Shown: positions 51,057 to 60,962, counted from the stretch's first letter. The stretch: DNA of 64,000 nucleotides from Streptomyces nitrosporeus (GCF_008704555.1 NZ_CP023702.1:2852001-2916000); one strand, 5' to 3'. Notes: generated by a model from the sequence alone, not told the origin. Numbers and translations: made by a program.

Positions 51057-54000
51057 CGGGCCCGGGAGCCACCCCGGTACCGGGCCCCGCCGGGCCCGAG
51101 GAGACCGTCGCCGTCGTCGGGCTGAGCTGCCGGTTCCCCGGCGACGCCGACTCCCCCGACGCCTTCTGGGACCTCCTGGTCCAGGGCCGGGACGGCACCC
51201 GGGACGACGGGGCGGAGCGCTGGGCGCCGTACGCGGAGACCGGTCACGGCCACGCGGCCGTCCTCCGGAAGACCACGACGCGCGGCGGCTTCCTCACCGA
51301 CATCGCCGGTTTCGACGCGGAGTTCTTCGGCATCTCGCCGCGCGAGGCCGAGCTGATGGATCCGCAGCAGCGGCTGCTGCTCGAACTGGCATGGGAGGCA
51401 CTGGAACACGCGGGCATCCCTCCCCTCAGCCTGGGCGGCAGCGACTGCGGTGTCTTCGTGGGCGTCGGCTCGGACGACTACGGGCGCCGGCTGCTGGAGG
51501 ACCTGGACCGGATCGAGCCCTGGACCGGTATCGGCGCGGCCCTGTGCGCCACCGCGAACCGCATCTCCCACAACCTCGACCTGCGCGGCCCCAGCCTCGC
51601 CGTCGACACCGCGTGCTCCGCCTCCCTGGTCGGCATCCATCTGGCCTGCCGGAGCCTGCTGTCCGGGGAGTCCGGCCTGGCCCTGGCCGCGGGCGTGAAC
51701 CTCATGGTCGCGCCCGGCGTCTCGGTGACCCTGGACCGTGCGGGCGCCACGTCACCGGACGGCCGCAGCAAGCCGTTCGACGCCTCGGCGGACGGTTACG
51801 GCCGGGGCGAGGGGGCGGGCGTACTCGTCCTCAAGCGCCTGTCGGACGCCGAGCGGGCGGGGGACCGCGTCCTCGCGGTGATCCGCGGCACCGGGGTGAG
51901 CCAGGACGGACGTACCGACGGCATCATGGCGCCCAACGGTGAAGCGCAGGCGGACCTGCTGCGCAGGACCTACGCGCAGTGCCGCATCGCCCCGGACACC
52001 GTCGACTACGTGGAGGCGCACGGCACCGGGACCGTGGCAGGCGACCCGCTGGAGACCGCTGCGCTCGCCTCGGTCTTCGGTGCGGGCCGCCCGGTGGACC
52101 GGCCCTGCCTCATCGGCTCGGTGAAGGGCAACATCGGGCACCTGGAAGCCGGTTCGGGGATCGCCGGGATGATCAAGACGATCCTGGCGCTCGTGCACGA
52201 GGAGATCCCGCCCAACGTCCACTTCTCCACCCCCAACCCGCGCATCCGCTGGGCGGAGTCACGGCTCCGGGTGGCCACGGAGCGCATCCCGTGGCCCCGT
52301 GGGGACCGGCCCCGCCGGGCCGGTGTCTCCAGCTTCGGTTACGGCGGCACCATCGGGCACATCGTCCTGGAGGAGGCGCCGGCACGTCCCGAGCCGCCGG
52401 CCGCGTCCGGGGGCGGCGCGGCTCTGCCGCGCCTGTTCCCGCTCTCCGGCCGGTCCGGGGCGACCGTCCGGGAGGACGCGGCCAGGCTCGCCGACTGGCT
52501 GAGCGGACCGGGCGCGGACGTCCCGCTCGCCGCGCTCGCGCAGGACCTCGGGGCCCGGCGCAGCCATCTGGACCGCCGTGCCGCCGTCGTCGCCGCCGGC
52601 CACGCGGAGCTGGAGAGCAGGCTGCGCCGCGTCGCCGCGGGGGAGACGGGCCACGGTCTCGCCGAGGGCACGGTGGCGGGCGAGGGCCGGGACGAAACGG
52701 TGTGGGTCTTCTCCGGAACCGGCGCCCAGTGGGCGGGCATGGGCGGCGAACTGCTGGCCACGGACCCCGGCTTCGCCGAGGTGATCGACAGGATCGGGCC
52801 GGTCTTCGCCGAGGAGATCGGCACGACGGCCCGGCAGATGATCGAGGAAGGCGAGGTCACCCGCACCGACGTCGCCCAGGCGATGATCTACGCGGTCCAG
52901 ATGGGCCTCGTCGCCGTCTGGCGGTCGCTCGGGGTGGAGCCCGCGGCCGTCATCGGTCACTCCATGGGGGAGATCGCGGCCGCCGCGACGGCCGGGATCC
53001 TGTCGGTCGAGGACGGCGCCCGGCTGGTGTGCCGTCGCAGTGTCCTGCTGCGCCGGGTGGCCGGGGCCGGCGGCATGCTGATGATCGGCCTGCCCGCCGA
53101 CGAGGCCGCTGCCCGGCTGACCGGCGTCGACGGTGTGGTTCCCGCGGTCCTCGCCTCGCCCACCACGACCGTGGTGTCCGGGGCGGTGGCGGAGATCGAC
53201 GCCCTTGCCGGAAAGCTGGCGGCGGACCCGGACGTGCTGGTACGCCGGGTCAGCAGTGACGTGGCCTTCCACAGCCCGCAGATGGAGCCCCTGATGAAGG
53301 AGCTCGCCGAGGCCGCGGCCGACCTCACCGTCCGCCCGCCCCGTATCCCCGTCTACAGCACCGCGCTGGAGGACCCGCGTGACGCGGCCCCCCGTGACGG
53401 CGCCTACTGGGCCACCAACCTGCGCAGCCCGGTACGGCTGTCCGGCGCCGTGGCCGCTGCGGCCGAGGACGGGTTCAGGACCTTCCTGGAGGTGTCGGCC
53501 CATCCGGTGGTCGTGCACTCCGTCCAGGAGGTGCTGGACACGGCCGGGGTCAAGGGGAGCTGTGTCGCCGCCTCCCTGCGCCGGGGCACCGGGGAGCGGG
53601 AGCAGCTCCTCGTGAACGCGGGGCTGCTCCACTGCCGCGGAGTCGCCCTCGGCTGGGCCCCGGCCCCGGGTGCGGAGCCCCTGTCGCTCCCGCCCCGGAG
53701 CTGGCGGCGCCAGCGGTACTGGCGCGACCTGCCGGTCCACAGGGCCGACCGCGGACGCCACGACCCGGCGAGCCGTACCGTCCTGGGGCCACGGACCACC
53801 CTGGCGGGGAGCACACCGCTGGAGGTCTGGCGCACCCGCGTCGACATGGAGCTCCGGCCGTACCCGGGAAGCCACACCATCCACGGCGTGGAGATCCTCC
53901 CGGCGGCCGTCGTCCTCCAGACGTTCCTGGACACGGCGGAGCGGGGCGAAGGACCGTGCGGCCTCTCCGACGTGTCGTTCGACCTGCCGCTCACCCTGAC

Positions 54001-56344
54001 CGCGGCCCGGGACATCGACGTGATCGCGCAGGACGGCGTGGTCCGCCTGCTGTCCAGGCCCACCGGTCCGGACGAGGGCGGCCCGGACGCGGACGGGCAG
54101 CAGTGGCTGACCCACGCGGTGGCCTCCGTGTCCGCCGTGCACTCCGCGGCCGACGCGCTCCCGCCGCCGTCCCTTCCGGCCGTCGGCGCCGAGGGGGGCG
54201 CAGAGCTCCCCCTGGACCGGATCCATACCGGCCTCGCCGCGGTCGGCGTGCCGTCCATGGCCTTCCCCTGGCGCGTGGAACGCCTGGAGCGCGTCTCCGA
54301 GGGGCTGCGCGCGGACGTCCTCGCGGCCGATGAGCATGCCTCCGGCCCGGCGGCCTGGGCGCCGCTGTTCGACGCCGCGCTGTCCATGGCGGCCGTCGCC
54401 TTCCCCGGCCCCGCCGCGCTGCGCGTGGTGGCCGGGGCCGACCACGTGTGGGTCACGGGCGAGCCCCCGGCCCGCGCTCGCGTCGAGGCGCTCCTCGACG
54501 GCCCGGCCGCCGGCGCCCACGGCACGGTGCATGTGCGGATCTCGGCTGAGGACGGGCGGACCGTGGCCGTGCTCGCCGGGGTGCGGTACGCGGGCGCGGA
54601 GGCCGGGACGCGTCCGGGCACGCCCGGGGAACTGCTGTTCCGGATGGACTGGAAGCCGCTGACCCTCGACGGTGCCGGCACCCCCGGCCCGTCCCGGGCC
54701 CTGGTGCTGATCGGCGCGGACGGCGGGCTGACGGCGGAATTCCGGGCCGCTGCCGGGGACGCGGGGCTCCGCTGCCTCGTGACGGAGGATCCGGACGGTC
54801 TCGGAGTCCTGCGCGACCAGGTGCCCGGGCCCGTGGACGTGCTCGTGCTGCCGTCGGCGGAGCGGCCCGGGCAGGAGGCCGGGGACCGGGCCGTACAGGA
54901 GGCGTGGCTGCTCGCGCGGGCGGCGCAGCGGCTCGGCGCGTGGCCGCCCGGTACGGCGAGGCTCTGGTCGCTGACCTCCGGCGTCCGCGAGGCGGACCGC
55001 CTCGGGAGCGTGGCCCAGGCGGCCCGCTGGGGTCTCGGCCGGGTCGTCGGCGGGGAGCACCCCGGACTGTGGGGCGGCACGCTCGATCTCGGCCGGCGGC
55101 CCACGAGGGACGACCTCGTCACCGCGCTCGCCGTCATCGCCGCGAACCCTGGCGAGGACGTCGTCGCGATCCGCGAGGGCGGGGCCCTGGCGAACCGTCT
55201 GGTCCGCTCCGAACCGGGTGCGGGCGCGGAGCAGGCCCCTCTGCGGTGCAGGCCGGACGGCACGTACCTGGTCACGGGCGGTCTGGGCAGCCTGGGTGGC
55301 GACATCGCCCGGTGGCTGGTGGAGCGGGGGGCGCGCCGCCTCGTGCTGGCCGGGCGGAGTGCGCTGCCGCCCCGGTCCCGGTGGGACGCGGTCACCGACG
55401 CGGTCCAGGCACGCCGTATCGAGACCGTCCGCGGGCTCGAAGCCCTCGGGGCGACCGTACGGGTGCTGTCCGTCGACCTGTCCGACGCCGATGCGGCGGC
55501 GGCGGCCCTGGCCCCGGACGCGCTGGGCATGCCTGCGATCCGCGGGGTCGTGCACGCCGCGGGCGTGCTGGAGGACCAGCTCGTCGACCAGCTCGACGCC
55601 GGCTCCCTGGCTGCGGTGATGCGGCCGAAGGCCGGTGGCGCGCTGACGCTGCACCGGCTTTTCCCGCCGGGGACGCTCGACTTCCTGGTCCACTTCTCGT
55701 CGTGCGGGCAGTTCCTGGGCCTGACCGGCCAGGCCGCCTACGCGTCCGCCAACGCGTTCCTCGACGCCATGGCCGCGTACGACCACACCCTCGGCGCCAC
55801 CGGCAGCATGAGCCTGGCGTGGACGTCCTGGCGGGGTATGGGCATGGCGGACAACGCGGCCGTGGACGCCGAGCTCCAGGCCCATGGTGTCGGGGCCATC
55901 ACACCGCCCGAGGCCTTCGGTGCCTGGGAACAGGCCGGCCGGGCCGGCGTCGCCTCCCTCGCGGTGCTGCGCCCCGTGCCGCTCCCGGACGGCGCGCGCC
56001 GGACGGGGCTGCTGCGCGACATCGCCGAGGGCGAGACGGCGGCGTCGGAGCAGCAGGAGCCGACGGCCGGCCATCAGAATCTCGCCGAGCTGTCCGAGGA
56101 GGCGCTCCGGGCGCTGCTGCACGAGCAGACGGTGTCGGTCGTCATCAGTGAGATGCGGCTGGATCCGGCAGAACTCGACCCGGACCGGTCGTTGCTGAAG
56201 ATGGGCCTGGACTCCGTGATGGCGATCGTCCTGCGCCGTCGGCTGGAACGGCTCCTGGAGCGCAAGCTCCCGGCCAACCTGGTCTGGCATCAGCAGACGG
56301 TCTCGGCCATCGTGAACTACCTCGTGGCCAGTATTCGGTCCTAA
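51053..56344 (+). CDS. ptmQ: iterative type I PKS, 6-methylsalicylic acid synthase, PtmQ homologue
   Basis: 1763 residues, the usual 6-MSAS length. Domains in order: KS (residues ~20-440, Cys188 in [20 protein letters not shown]); AT (~550-860, nucleophile Ser637 in GHSMGE; an AFH motif in VAFHS indicates malonyl); DH/thiohydrolase-type domain (~925-1200, His941 in [10 protein letters not shown]); KR (~1405-1600, [11 protein letters not shown], with Ser and Tyr in [21 protein letters not shown]); ACP (~1690-1763, Ser1721 in MGLDSVMA). No thioesterase, as expected, since the product is passed to the KAS III-like transferase. It ends with TAA immediately before a MITE-like element. Confidence 0.92.
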   Translation: MTGPGATPVPGPAGPEETVAVVGLSCRFPGDADSPDAFWDLLVQGRDGTRDDGAERWAPYAETGHGHAAVLRKTTTRGGFLTDIAGFDAEFFGISPREAELMDPQQRLLLELAWEALEHAGIPPLSLGGSDCGVFVGVGSDDYGRRLLEDLDRIEPWTGIGAALCATANRISHNLDLRGPSLAVDTACSASLVGIHLACRSLLSGESGLALAAGVNLMVAPGVSVTLDRAGATSPDGRSKPFDASADGYGRGEGAGVLVLKRLSDAERAGDRVLAVIRGTGVSQDGRTDGIMAPNGEAQADLLRRTYAQCRIAPDTVDYVEAHGTGTVAGDPLETAALASVFGAGRPVDRPCLIGSVKGNIGHLEAGSGIAGMIKTILALVHEEIPPNVHFSTPNPRIRWAESRLRVATERIPWPRGDRPRRAGVSSFGYGGTIGHIVLEEAPARPEPPAASGGGAALPRLFPLSGRSGATVREDAARLADWLSGPGADVPLAALAQDLGARRSHLDRRAAVVAAGHAELESRLRRVAAGETGHGLAEGTVAGEGRDETVWVFSGTGAQWAGMGGELLATDPGFAEVIDRIGPVFAEEIGTTARQMIEEGEVTRTDVAQAMIYAVQMGLVAVWRSLGVEPAAVIGHSMGEIAAAATAGILSVEDGARLVCRRSVLLRRVAGAGGMLMIGLPADEAAARLTGVDGVVPAVLASPTTTVVSGAVAEIDALAGKLAADPDVLVRRVSSDVAFHSPQMEPLMKELAEAAADLTVRPPRIPVYSTALEDPRDAAPRDGAYWATNLRSPVRLSGAVAAAAEDGFRTFLEVSAHPVVVHSVQEVLDTAGVKGSCVAASLRRGTGEREQLLVNAGLLHCRGVALGWAPAPGAEPLSLPPRSWRRQRYWRDLPVHRADRGRHDPASRTVLGPRTTLAGSTPLEVWRTRVDMELRPYPGSHTIHGVEILPAAVVLQTFLDTAERGEGPCGLSDVSFDLPLTLTAARDIDVIAQDGVVRLLSRPTGPDEGGPDADGQQWLTHAVASVSAVHSAADALPPPSLPAVGAEGGAELPLDRIHTGLAAVGVPSMAFPWRVERLERVSEGLRADVLAADEHASGPAAWAPLFDAALSMAAVAFPGPAALRVVAGADHVWVTGEPPARARVEALLDGPAAGAHGTVHVRISAEDGRTVAVLAGVRYAGAEAGTRPGTPGELLFRMDWKPLTLDGAGTPGPSRALVLIGADGGLTAEFRAAAGDAGLRCLVTEDPDGLGVLRDQVPGPVDVLVLPSAERPGQEAGDRAVQEAWLLARAAQRLGAWPPGTARLWSLTSGVREADRLGSVAQAARWGLGRVVGGEHPGLWGGTLDLGRRPTRDDLVTALAVIAANPGEDVVAIREGGALANRLVRSEPGAGAEQAPLRCRPDGTYLVTGGLGSLGGDIARWLVERGARRLVLAGRSALPPRSRWDAVTDAVQARRIETVRGLEALGATVRVLSVDLSDADAAAAALAPDALGMPAIRGVVHAAGVLEDQLVDQLDAGSLAAVMRPKAGGALTLHRLFPPGTLDFLVHFSSCGQFLGLTGQAAYASANAFLDAMAAYDHTLGATGSMSLAWTSWRGMGMADNAAVDAELQAHGVGAITPPEAFGAWEQAGRAGVASLAVLRPVPLPDGARRTGLLRDIAEGETAASEQQEPTAGHQNLAELSEEALRALLHEQTVSVVISEMRLDPAELDPDRSLLKMGLDSVMAIVLRRRLERLLERKLPANLVWHQQTVSAIVNYLVASIRS

Positions 56345-56504
56345 AGGCTGTCCCGTAATCCGTGGTGGAGCAGCGTGCGGCGTCAGACGCGGTACATCGC
56401 AAGGCGGAGGGGCGTTCGCATACTGGATGTATGCGGACGTTCCGACAACGCCGCGAGGTGCCGTGGCTGTCGTCGCGCGCCCGCCAGGGATTACGGGACA
56501 GCCT
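56345..56504. mobile_element. MITE-like element with perfect 17-bp terminal inverted repeats
   Basis: Left end AGGCTGTCCCGTAATCC (56345-56361) and right end GGATTACGGGACAGCCT (56488-56504) are perfect inverted copies. The 160-base interior contains an inner hairpin around 56413-56447 (GCATAC / GTATGC arms) and no coding frame. It begins one base after the last base of the PKS stop codon. No clear target duplication was found. It resembles short repeated elements known in Streptomyces and may act as a terminator for the PKS operon. Confidence 0.8.
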
Positions 56505-56523
56505 GTAGGAGGCCCCGAGCAGG

Positions 56524-56604
56524 GGCGGGGCGGGCGCAGGGCTCTCGGTGATCATGGAGTTGCGACACTCTGTGATCACCACGGAGACCCGCGCCCGCCC
56601 CGCC
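56524..56604. terminator. large nested hairpin
   Basis: Outer arms GGCGGGGCGGGCGC (56524-56537) and GCGCCCGCCCCGCC (56591-56604) pair perfectly. Inner arms GGTGATCATGGAGT (56547-56560) and ACTCTGTGATCACC (56567-56580) pair with two mismatches around a 6-base loop. The structure lies 20 bases past the MITE and before the DUF3073 gene. It may be a terminator or a second decayed repeat element. Confidence 0.6.
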
Positions 56605-56847
56605 GGTCCCGCCCGCCCCACGGGCCTGCGGGATCACGCCTCAGCGGCCGATCGTCACAGGTCACACCGTGTCCGCGCACCCGGCCTCGGCATGCCCGGC
56701 GGCCGAGAACCCTCACACTTTGGGTAACAATCGGCGTGGTAAGCTGAATCGAGTGCGTTCCGAGTGAAGCGCTGGGGTAGAGACGCTGGGCGGACGTTAA
56801 CAGCGCCGGGCGAATGGGTGCACAACCTCGTCTAGGGAGGCGAATTC

Positions 56848-57057
56848 ATGGGGCGCGGCCGTGCCAAAGCCAAGCAGGCGAAGATCGCTTACAAGTTGAA
56901 GTACGAGGGTGGCCCCTCGACGGACCTCTCCCAACTGGCCGAAGAACTGGGCGCATCCCCCTCGATCCGGAACGCCGCGTCCGATGACACCGACACCCAG
57001 GGCGACGACCCGGACTCGGATCAGGCCGCGATCCGTCCTCGGAACGGGCTTGCGTGA
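56848..57057 (+). CDS. DUF3073 family protein
   Basis: A 69-residue protein starting at the ATG at 56848 behind GGGAGG. It begins MGRGRAKAKQAKIAYKLKY, the conserved basic start of the DUF3073 family of actinobacteria, followed by a conserved DLSQLAEEL segment and an acidic tail. The function is unknown; the basic N-terminus suggests nucleic-acid or ribosome contact. The leader between the hairpin and this gene (56650-56847) should contain its promoter. Confidence 0.9.
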   Translation: MGRGRAKAKQAKIAYKLKYEGGPSTDLSQLAEELGASPSIRNAASDDTDTQGDDPDSDQAAIRPRNGLA

Positions 57058-57082
57058 CACGCTGACCGGGCGCCCGCCGGCC

Positions 57083-58201
57083 TCAGCGCGGCGGGCCCTG
57101 CGGGCCGCGCTTGCGTTCCCTCATATGACGGCCCAGCGTCGTCTTCTGCTTCCAGCTCCGTAGCATCTCCGCGTCCAGCCGCGCATCACTCCTGGCGGCG
57201 ATCCGCTCGTTCTCGCGGAGCAGCTTCCGGTAGTTCCCGAGCCGCCGCAGGGGCAGTTCCCCGCTCTCGGCCGCCGCACGCACCGCGCACCCGGGCTCCA
57301 CTCCGTGCGCGCAGTCGTGGAAACGGCACTCCCGGGCCAGGGCCTCGATATCGGGGAAGGTCCGGGGGACTCCGGTGTCCGCCTCCCACAGTCCCACTCC
57401 GCGCAGTCCCGGCGTGTCGATCAGAACCCCGCCCCCCGGCAACGGCAGGAGATCGCGGGTCGTCGTCGTGTGCCGCCCCTTGCCGTCGCTGTCACGCGTG
57501 ACAGCGACCCGCTGCACATCCGCTCCGGTGAGCGCGTTGGCGAGAGTGGACTTCCCGGCCCCGGACCGGCCGAGAAGAGCAGCCGTCCCGCCGCACCCGG
57601 CATCTGCGCCGCCGACCAGGGCCGCGAGGGTGGCGATGCCCTGCCCCGAGGCCGCGCTGACGCAGAGCACACGCGCCCCGGGGGCCACCCGCTCCGTGTC
57701 CTCGACGAGATGGGAGCGGGTCACCGGATCGGGTACCAGATCGGCCTTGGTGAGGACCACGACCGGCTGTCCGCCGCTCGCCCACGCCAGGGAGAGGAAA
57801 CGTTCGACGCGTCCGAGGTCGAGTTCGTCCGCGAGTGACACGACGATGAGCAGCTGGTCGATGTTGGCGGCCAGCACCTGGCCCTCGGACCGCTGCGAGG
57901 AGACCGCCCGGACGAAAGCGGTACGCCGCGGCAGCAGCGCCCGGACGGCCTTCTGGTCCGGGTCGAGTGCCACCCAGTCGCCGGTGCAGGGATTGTTCAC
58001 GAGGTCGGCGGATGCCACCGGCCACGTGTCCGCCCGCGAGGAGACGACCTGTCCGTCCTCGACGGCGACGACCTCGCAGCTTCCGCGATCGACCCGCACG
58101 ACCCGGCCGGGGCGGAGGCCCTCGGCTTCGTAGGGGCCGAATCCGGCTGCGAACGTATCGTTCCAGCCGTACCGGTGGAGCGGATGCGACGCGGTGGACA
58201 T
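57083..58201 (-). CDS. rsgA: ribosome small subunit-dependent GTPase A
   Basis: 372 residues from the ATG at 58201. It is a circularly permuted GTPase: G4 (VVLTKADLV) comes before G1 (LLGRSGAGKSTLANAL) and G3 (IDTPGLRGV). An N-terminal OB-fold region (RVDRGSCEVVAVEDGQVVSS) precedes it, and the C-terminal zinc site is in ECRFHDCAHGVEPGCAV. RsgA assists maturation of the 30S subunit. Interestingly, it borders a cluster whose product class targets the 30S subunit, but it is a normal core gene. Confidence 0.92.
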   Translation of the reverse strand: MSTASHPLHRYGWNDTFAAGFGPYEAEGLRPGRVVRVDRGSCEVVAVEDGQVVSSRADTWPVASADLVNNPCTGDWVALDPDQKAVRALLPRRTAFVRAVSSQRSEGQVLAANIDQLLIVVSLADELDLGRVERFLSLAWASGGQPVVVLTKADLVPDPVTRSHLVEDTERVAPGARVLCVSAASGQGIATLAALVGGADAGCGGTAALLGRSGAGKSTLANALTGADVQRVAVTRDSDGKGRHTTTTRDLLPLPGGGVLIDTPGLRGVGLWEADTGVPRTFPDIEALARECRFHDCAHGVEPGCAVRAAAESGELPLRRLGNYRKLLRENERIAARSDARLDAEMLRSWKQKTTLGRHMRERKRGPQGPPR

Positions 58202-58380
58202 GGTGAGGGCTGATCCTTCACGCGGAGGGGTGCCGGGGCGACGGAATGCCCCTGAATCCACGTTTCCGCAGGCCAAAAGACAATTTCGCAATGAAACGCA
58301 GGGAATTTTAACTTACGAATGAGACCTCTTCAAGCCTATTTCCGCCGGACCACCTGAATAGCGTCTCTCGCTCCCCGCCC

Positions 58381-58420
58381 TGCTGAGTACTCCTCGATCC
58401 TGCTGAGCACTCCTCGATCC
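58381..58420. repeat. 20-bp direct repeat, two copies
   Basis: Units 58381-58400 and 58401-58420 differ at one base. Each contains a GAG(T/C)ACTC word followed by CTCGATCC. They lie in the 361-base spacer (58202-58562) between rsgA and the SGNH gene, in the 5' region of rsgA. The spacer is AT-rich near 58295-58320. A regulator site or slippage product are both possible. Confidence 0.6.
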
Positions 58421-58503
58421 TGTTCGGACCCGTCCGTACGACGTATGGGCACACGGCCCGCGCGGCGCTCGCGCCTGGCCGGGACGTCGGGCCGAAGACG
58501 GCG

Positions 58504-58546
58504 CTGACGCCGGAGCCGCCGGCCGGGGGGCGGGCTCCGGCGTCAG
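58504..58546 (-). terminator. terminator after the SGNH hydrolase gene
   Basis: CTGACGCCGGAGCC (58504-58517) pairs perfectly with GGCTCCGGCGTCAG (58533-58546) around a 15-base GC loop, 16 bases beyond the stop of the minus-strand gene. Confidence 0.8.
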
Positions 58547-58562
58547 ACCTCTGACCGGTGGG

Positions 58563-59606
58563 TCAGTGGTGATGGAGGGCGATGCGGACCGCGCGCTCCA
58601 CCTCGACAGCGGTGTTGGCGTGTCCCGCGGCGTTGGGGTGGATCATCGTGGCGTGCTTCCCGATGGGGCCGCAGTCGACGTCCGTACCGGGGAACGTGGT
58701 GGGCCAGTAGTCCGCGGCGTCGCCACAGATTCCCTCGATCCACTTGGTGCCCTCGGGCTGACAGACGTCGTGGCCCTCGCTGGAGGAGGCGATGTCGACG
58801 TAGCGGTCGCCGAAGAACGACGCGGCCTGCTTGATCGTCTTGTTCAGCGGCTTGAGGACGCCGTCACGGAGCCAGTCGACGTCGGCGTGGGTGGTCTCGC
58901 CGAGTTCGGTGAGGGAGCCGCGGTCACAGTCGGTGGCGTCGGTCGGCATGATGGTCGGGTAACCGACGGCGAGCACCTTGGCGTTGGGCGCGGCCTTGTG
59001 TACCGCGGCCAGCATCTCGATGTACTCGCCCCGGACCCGGGTGAGCCTCTGCTGGATGCTCTCCACCCCCGCGGGCGGGTTGGTGAAGTAATCACGACAG
59101 GACCCGTCCAACGCGCCCTGTTCGAGGCACTTGGGGAAGATGTCGCCGAAGGGAATGCTGTTGCCGCCGATGGCGACGGTGACGACGTCGGTCTCGCTGT
59201 CGAGCCCGGCCCGCTTGATCTGCGTGTCCACCGCGGGCCAGCCGTCGGCGGGGATCTCGACCGGACTGATCGGCGTCTGCTTGACCTTGGCGACGTTCGC
59301 TATGACGGCGCTGCTGCAGGCGACGTTGGTCATCTGGACGCTCTTGCCCGGCGGGGACGCGGCGAGTTCCTGTGCGACCAGGCTGGGGTAGGAGGCGCTG
59401 GTCCGGGCACAGCCGTCCTGCGAGGGATCCCCCAGCGGAGGCTGCGGGTCGCCGACGAAGACGCCGGCGGTGAACGAGTCGCCGAGCGCGGCCCACTCGT
59501 ACTGGTCGGTCGCTCCGGCGGAGCCTGCGGGTAAGAGTGTGGCCGCGGCGAGCGTCAGCCCCACGGCCAGGGCCCGTATGCGCGGGCGGGAGACAGCGTG
59601 TCGCAT
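58563..59606 (-). CDS. secreted SGNH/GDSL lipase-esterase
   Basis: 347 residues from the ATG at 59606 with a GGAGG site. A Sec signal peptide covers about 32 residues (RALAVGLTLAAATLLPAGSAGA). Block I is WAALGDSFTAGVF with the nucleophile Ser. Block III-like AIGGNSIPF has the Gly-Asn pair and the C-terminal MIHPNAAGH supplies the His of the catalytic dyad. Several Cys (for example in QDGCART, ECL/SCRDYF) suggest disulfides as in the Streptomyces SGNH lipase family. It probably hydrolyses esters outside the cell. Confidence 0.9.
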   Translation of the reverse strand: MRHAVSRPRIRALAVGLTLAAATLLPAGSAGATDQYEWAALGDSFTAGVFVGDPQPPLGDPSQDGCARTSASYPSLVAQELAASPPGKSVQMTNVACSSAVIANVAKVKQTPISPVEIPADGWPAVDTQIKRAGLDSETDVVTVAIGGNSIPFGDIFPKCLEQGALDGSCRDYFTNPPAGVESIQQRLTRVRGEYIEMLAAVHKAAPNAKVLAVGYPTIMPTDATDCDRGSLTELGETTHADVDWLRDGVLKPLNKTIKQAASFFGDRYVDIASSSEGHDVCQPEGTKWIEGICGDAADYWPTTFPGTDVDCGPIGKHATMIHPNAAGHANTAVEVERAVRIALHHH

Positions 59607-59800
59607 GGATCCTCCAGGATCGAAAAAGACGTCCGGGCGGCCGGAATGCGACGCCCGGATGGAACGCGCACCTCATCCAAAATCATCCGCGCTGTCACCT
59701 CGCCCTGTCCGGCGAAACGGTCCATCATCATCCGATCGGCCTAATTGATCGATCTTTTACGTCGGAGACACGATCAATCTGCTATCTTCGCGCGCGCCAC

Positions 59801-59920
59801 GGGCTGTCCCGTCATGTCCGGCGGGTCAGCACACGGCGTTCGGACGACGGGACGCATCGCGGGGCGGAGGAGCGTTCGTATACGTACGGGGCGTCCCCGG
59901 GCGGAGCCGCCGGTGGAGCA
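59801..59920. mobile_element. decayed copy of the MITE-like element
   Basis: GGCTGTCCCGTCATGTCC near 59802 resembles the left end of the element at 56345. The following stretch (ATCGCGGGGCGGAGGAGCG, TTCGTATAC around 59857-59885) matches the interior of that element with scattered changes. No right inverted repeat is recognisable. It lies in the 546-base spacer (59607-60152), which otherwise holds an AT-rich patch near 59740-59795, a tandem repeat and a terminator. Confidence 0.5.
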
Positions 59921-59977
59921 CGCGGGCGCTCCGGCGGCGCCCTTCGGCCCTCGGTGGCTCGCTCCCGTCCTCGCGTA

Positions 59978-60017
59978 CGCCGGATCGCCGGATCGCCGGA
60001 TCGCCGGATCGCCGGAG
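59978..60017. repeat. 8-bp tandem repeat, five copies
   Basis: CGCCGGAT repeated four times, then CGCCGGAG. A microsatellite-like tract in non-coding DNA, likely to vary between strains. Confidence 0.9.
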
Positions 60018-60068
60018 AGCATCGCTCCGGCAACGCGAGTGATCACTCTCCGAGCCGGTCGGCGACCT

Positions 60069-60116
60069 GGGATGCCCGTGAGCGCTCCCGGGCCCCGGAA
60101 GGCTCACGGGCATCCC
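60069..60116 (-). terminator. terminator after the DUF4328 gene
   Basis: A perfect 15-bp stem: GGGATGCCCGTGAGC (60069-60083) with GCTCACGGGCATCCC (60102-60116) and an 18-base GC-rich loop, 36 bases beyond the stop of the minus-strand gene. Confidence 0.85.
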
Positions 60117-60152
60117 ACGGCCGGAAACCGCCTCCCCCTCAGGGTCTCCCCC

Positions 60153-60962
60153 TCAGGCCGGGACCGGCCCCCCGGAAGACACCTGCGCGGCGAGCGCCGT
60201 GGCGCGTTCCCCCTGCATCGCGGTCAGCCGGCGCACGAACAGGATCGCCAGGACCGCCGCCACTGCGTCGAGCGCGTCGGAGACGAGGAGCAGCCGCAGC
60301 CCTTCCACGATGTCCTCGGCAACCACCGCGTCCGTGTACTGCCGTGAGGCGAACCGGCCGAAGACCAGGTCGAAGATCCAGACCCCCCACCACAGGTTGA
60401 GCACCAGCGGCGAATCCGCGCGCCGGCCGGGTCCGCCGCCGGGCAGGACACTGGCCTCCCAGATGCCTCCGGCGACCCGGCGCGGCAGCCAGAGGTTGGC
60501 GATCGGCACGAACCAGGCGCCGATCGCCCAGCCGGGCTTCATCGGCTGCGCCCCGGCGTCGAACACCTCCGCGTTGCGCCGGACCCGGTGGAACCAGACG
60601 AGGAAGACGACCGCCGTGGCCAGGTTCGTCAGTATCTGGAGGCTGGTCGCCACCGTGTCCAGGTTCTCGGCGGTCCGCAGCCCGTCGAGGACGACGAAGG
60701 AGCCCTCGGAATCTCTGTACACGCGCAGCAGGTTCACCTCGGAGACGACCGCGAGGAGGTCCGCGGCGGCTACGGCTGCCAGCAGGGCGACCACGGCGAC
60801 GGCGAGCCCCCGCGGTGAGCGGAGCCGGTACAGCCCCTCCGCCCCGGGGGGCGGGAGGGGCGCCATCAGCGCGCCCGGGGGCGAGGAGTGCAGCACCGTG
60901 CACCGGGTGCAGCCGGCGGTACCCGGGACCACCGGTCTCCTGCCGCAGGTGGAACAGAGCAT
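60153..60962 (-). CDS. DUF4328 membrane protein with N-terminal zinc ribbon
   Basis: 269 residues, ATG at 60962. It opens with a short zinc ribbon (LCSTCGRR and GCTRCTVLH, two CxxC pairs), then a Pro-rich linker. Hydrophobic segments follow at GLAVAVVALLAAVAAADLLAV, ILTNLATAVVFLVWFHRVRRNAE, GWAIGAWFVPIANLWLPRRV, LNLWWGVWIFDLVFG and a final DALDAVAAVLAILFVRRLTAMQ. The WFxPxxNLxxP motif is diagnostic of DUF4328. Function unknown. Confidence 0.85.
   Translation of the reverse strand: MLCSTCGRRPVVPGTAGCTRCTVLHSSPPGALMAPLPPPGAEGLYRLRSPRGLAVAVVALLAAVAAADLLAVVSEVNLLRVYRDSEGSFVVLDGLRTAENLDTVATSLQILTNLATAVVFLVWFHRVRRNAEVFDAGAQPMKPGWAIGAWFVPIANLWLPRRVAGGIWEASVLPGGGPGRRADSPLVLNLWWGVWIFDLVFGRFASRQYTDAVVAEDIVEGLRLLLVSDALDAVAAVLAILFVRRLTAMQGERATALAAQVSSGGPVPA

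Noticed and set aside
52259..56290. Very long minus-strand reading frame opposite the PKS gene
   Set aside because: It is a composition shadow: the plus strand carries a complete 6-MSAS with all catalytic motifs, and the reverse frame is a Gly/Arg/Pro-rich sequence with no domain.
59978..60017. Short repeat tract considered as a CRISPR or iteron
   Set aside because: Units are 8 bp and contiguous with no spacers and no cas or replication genes nearby.
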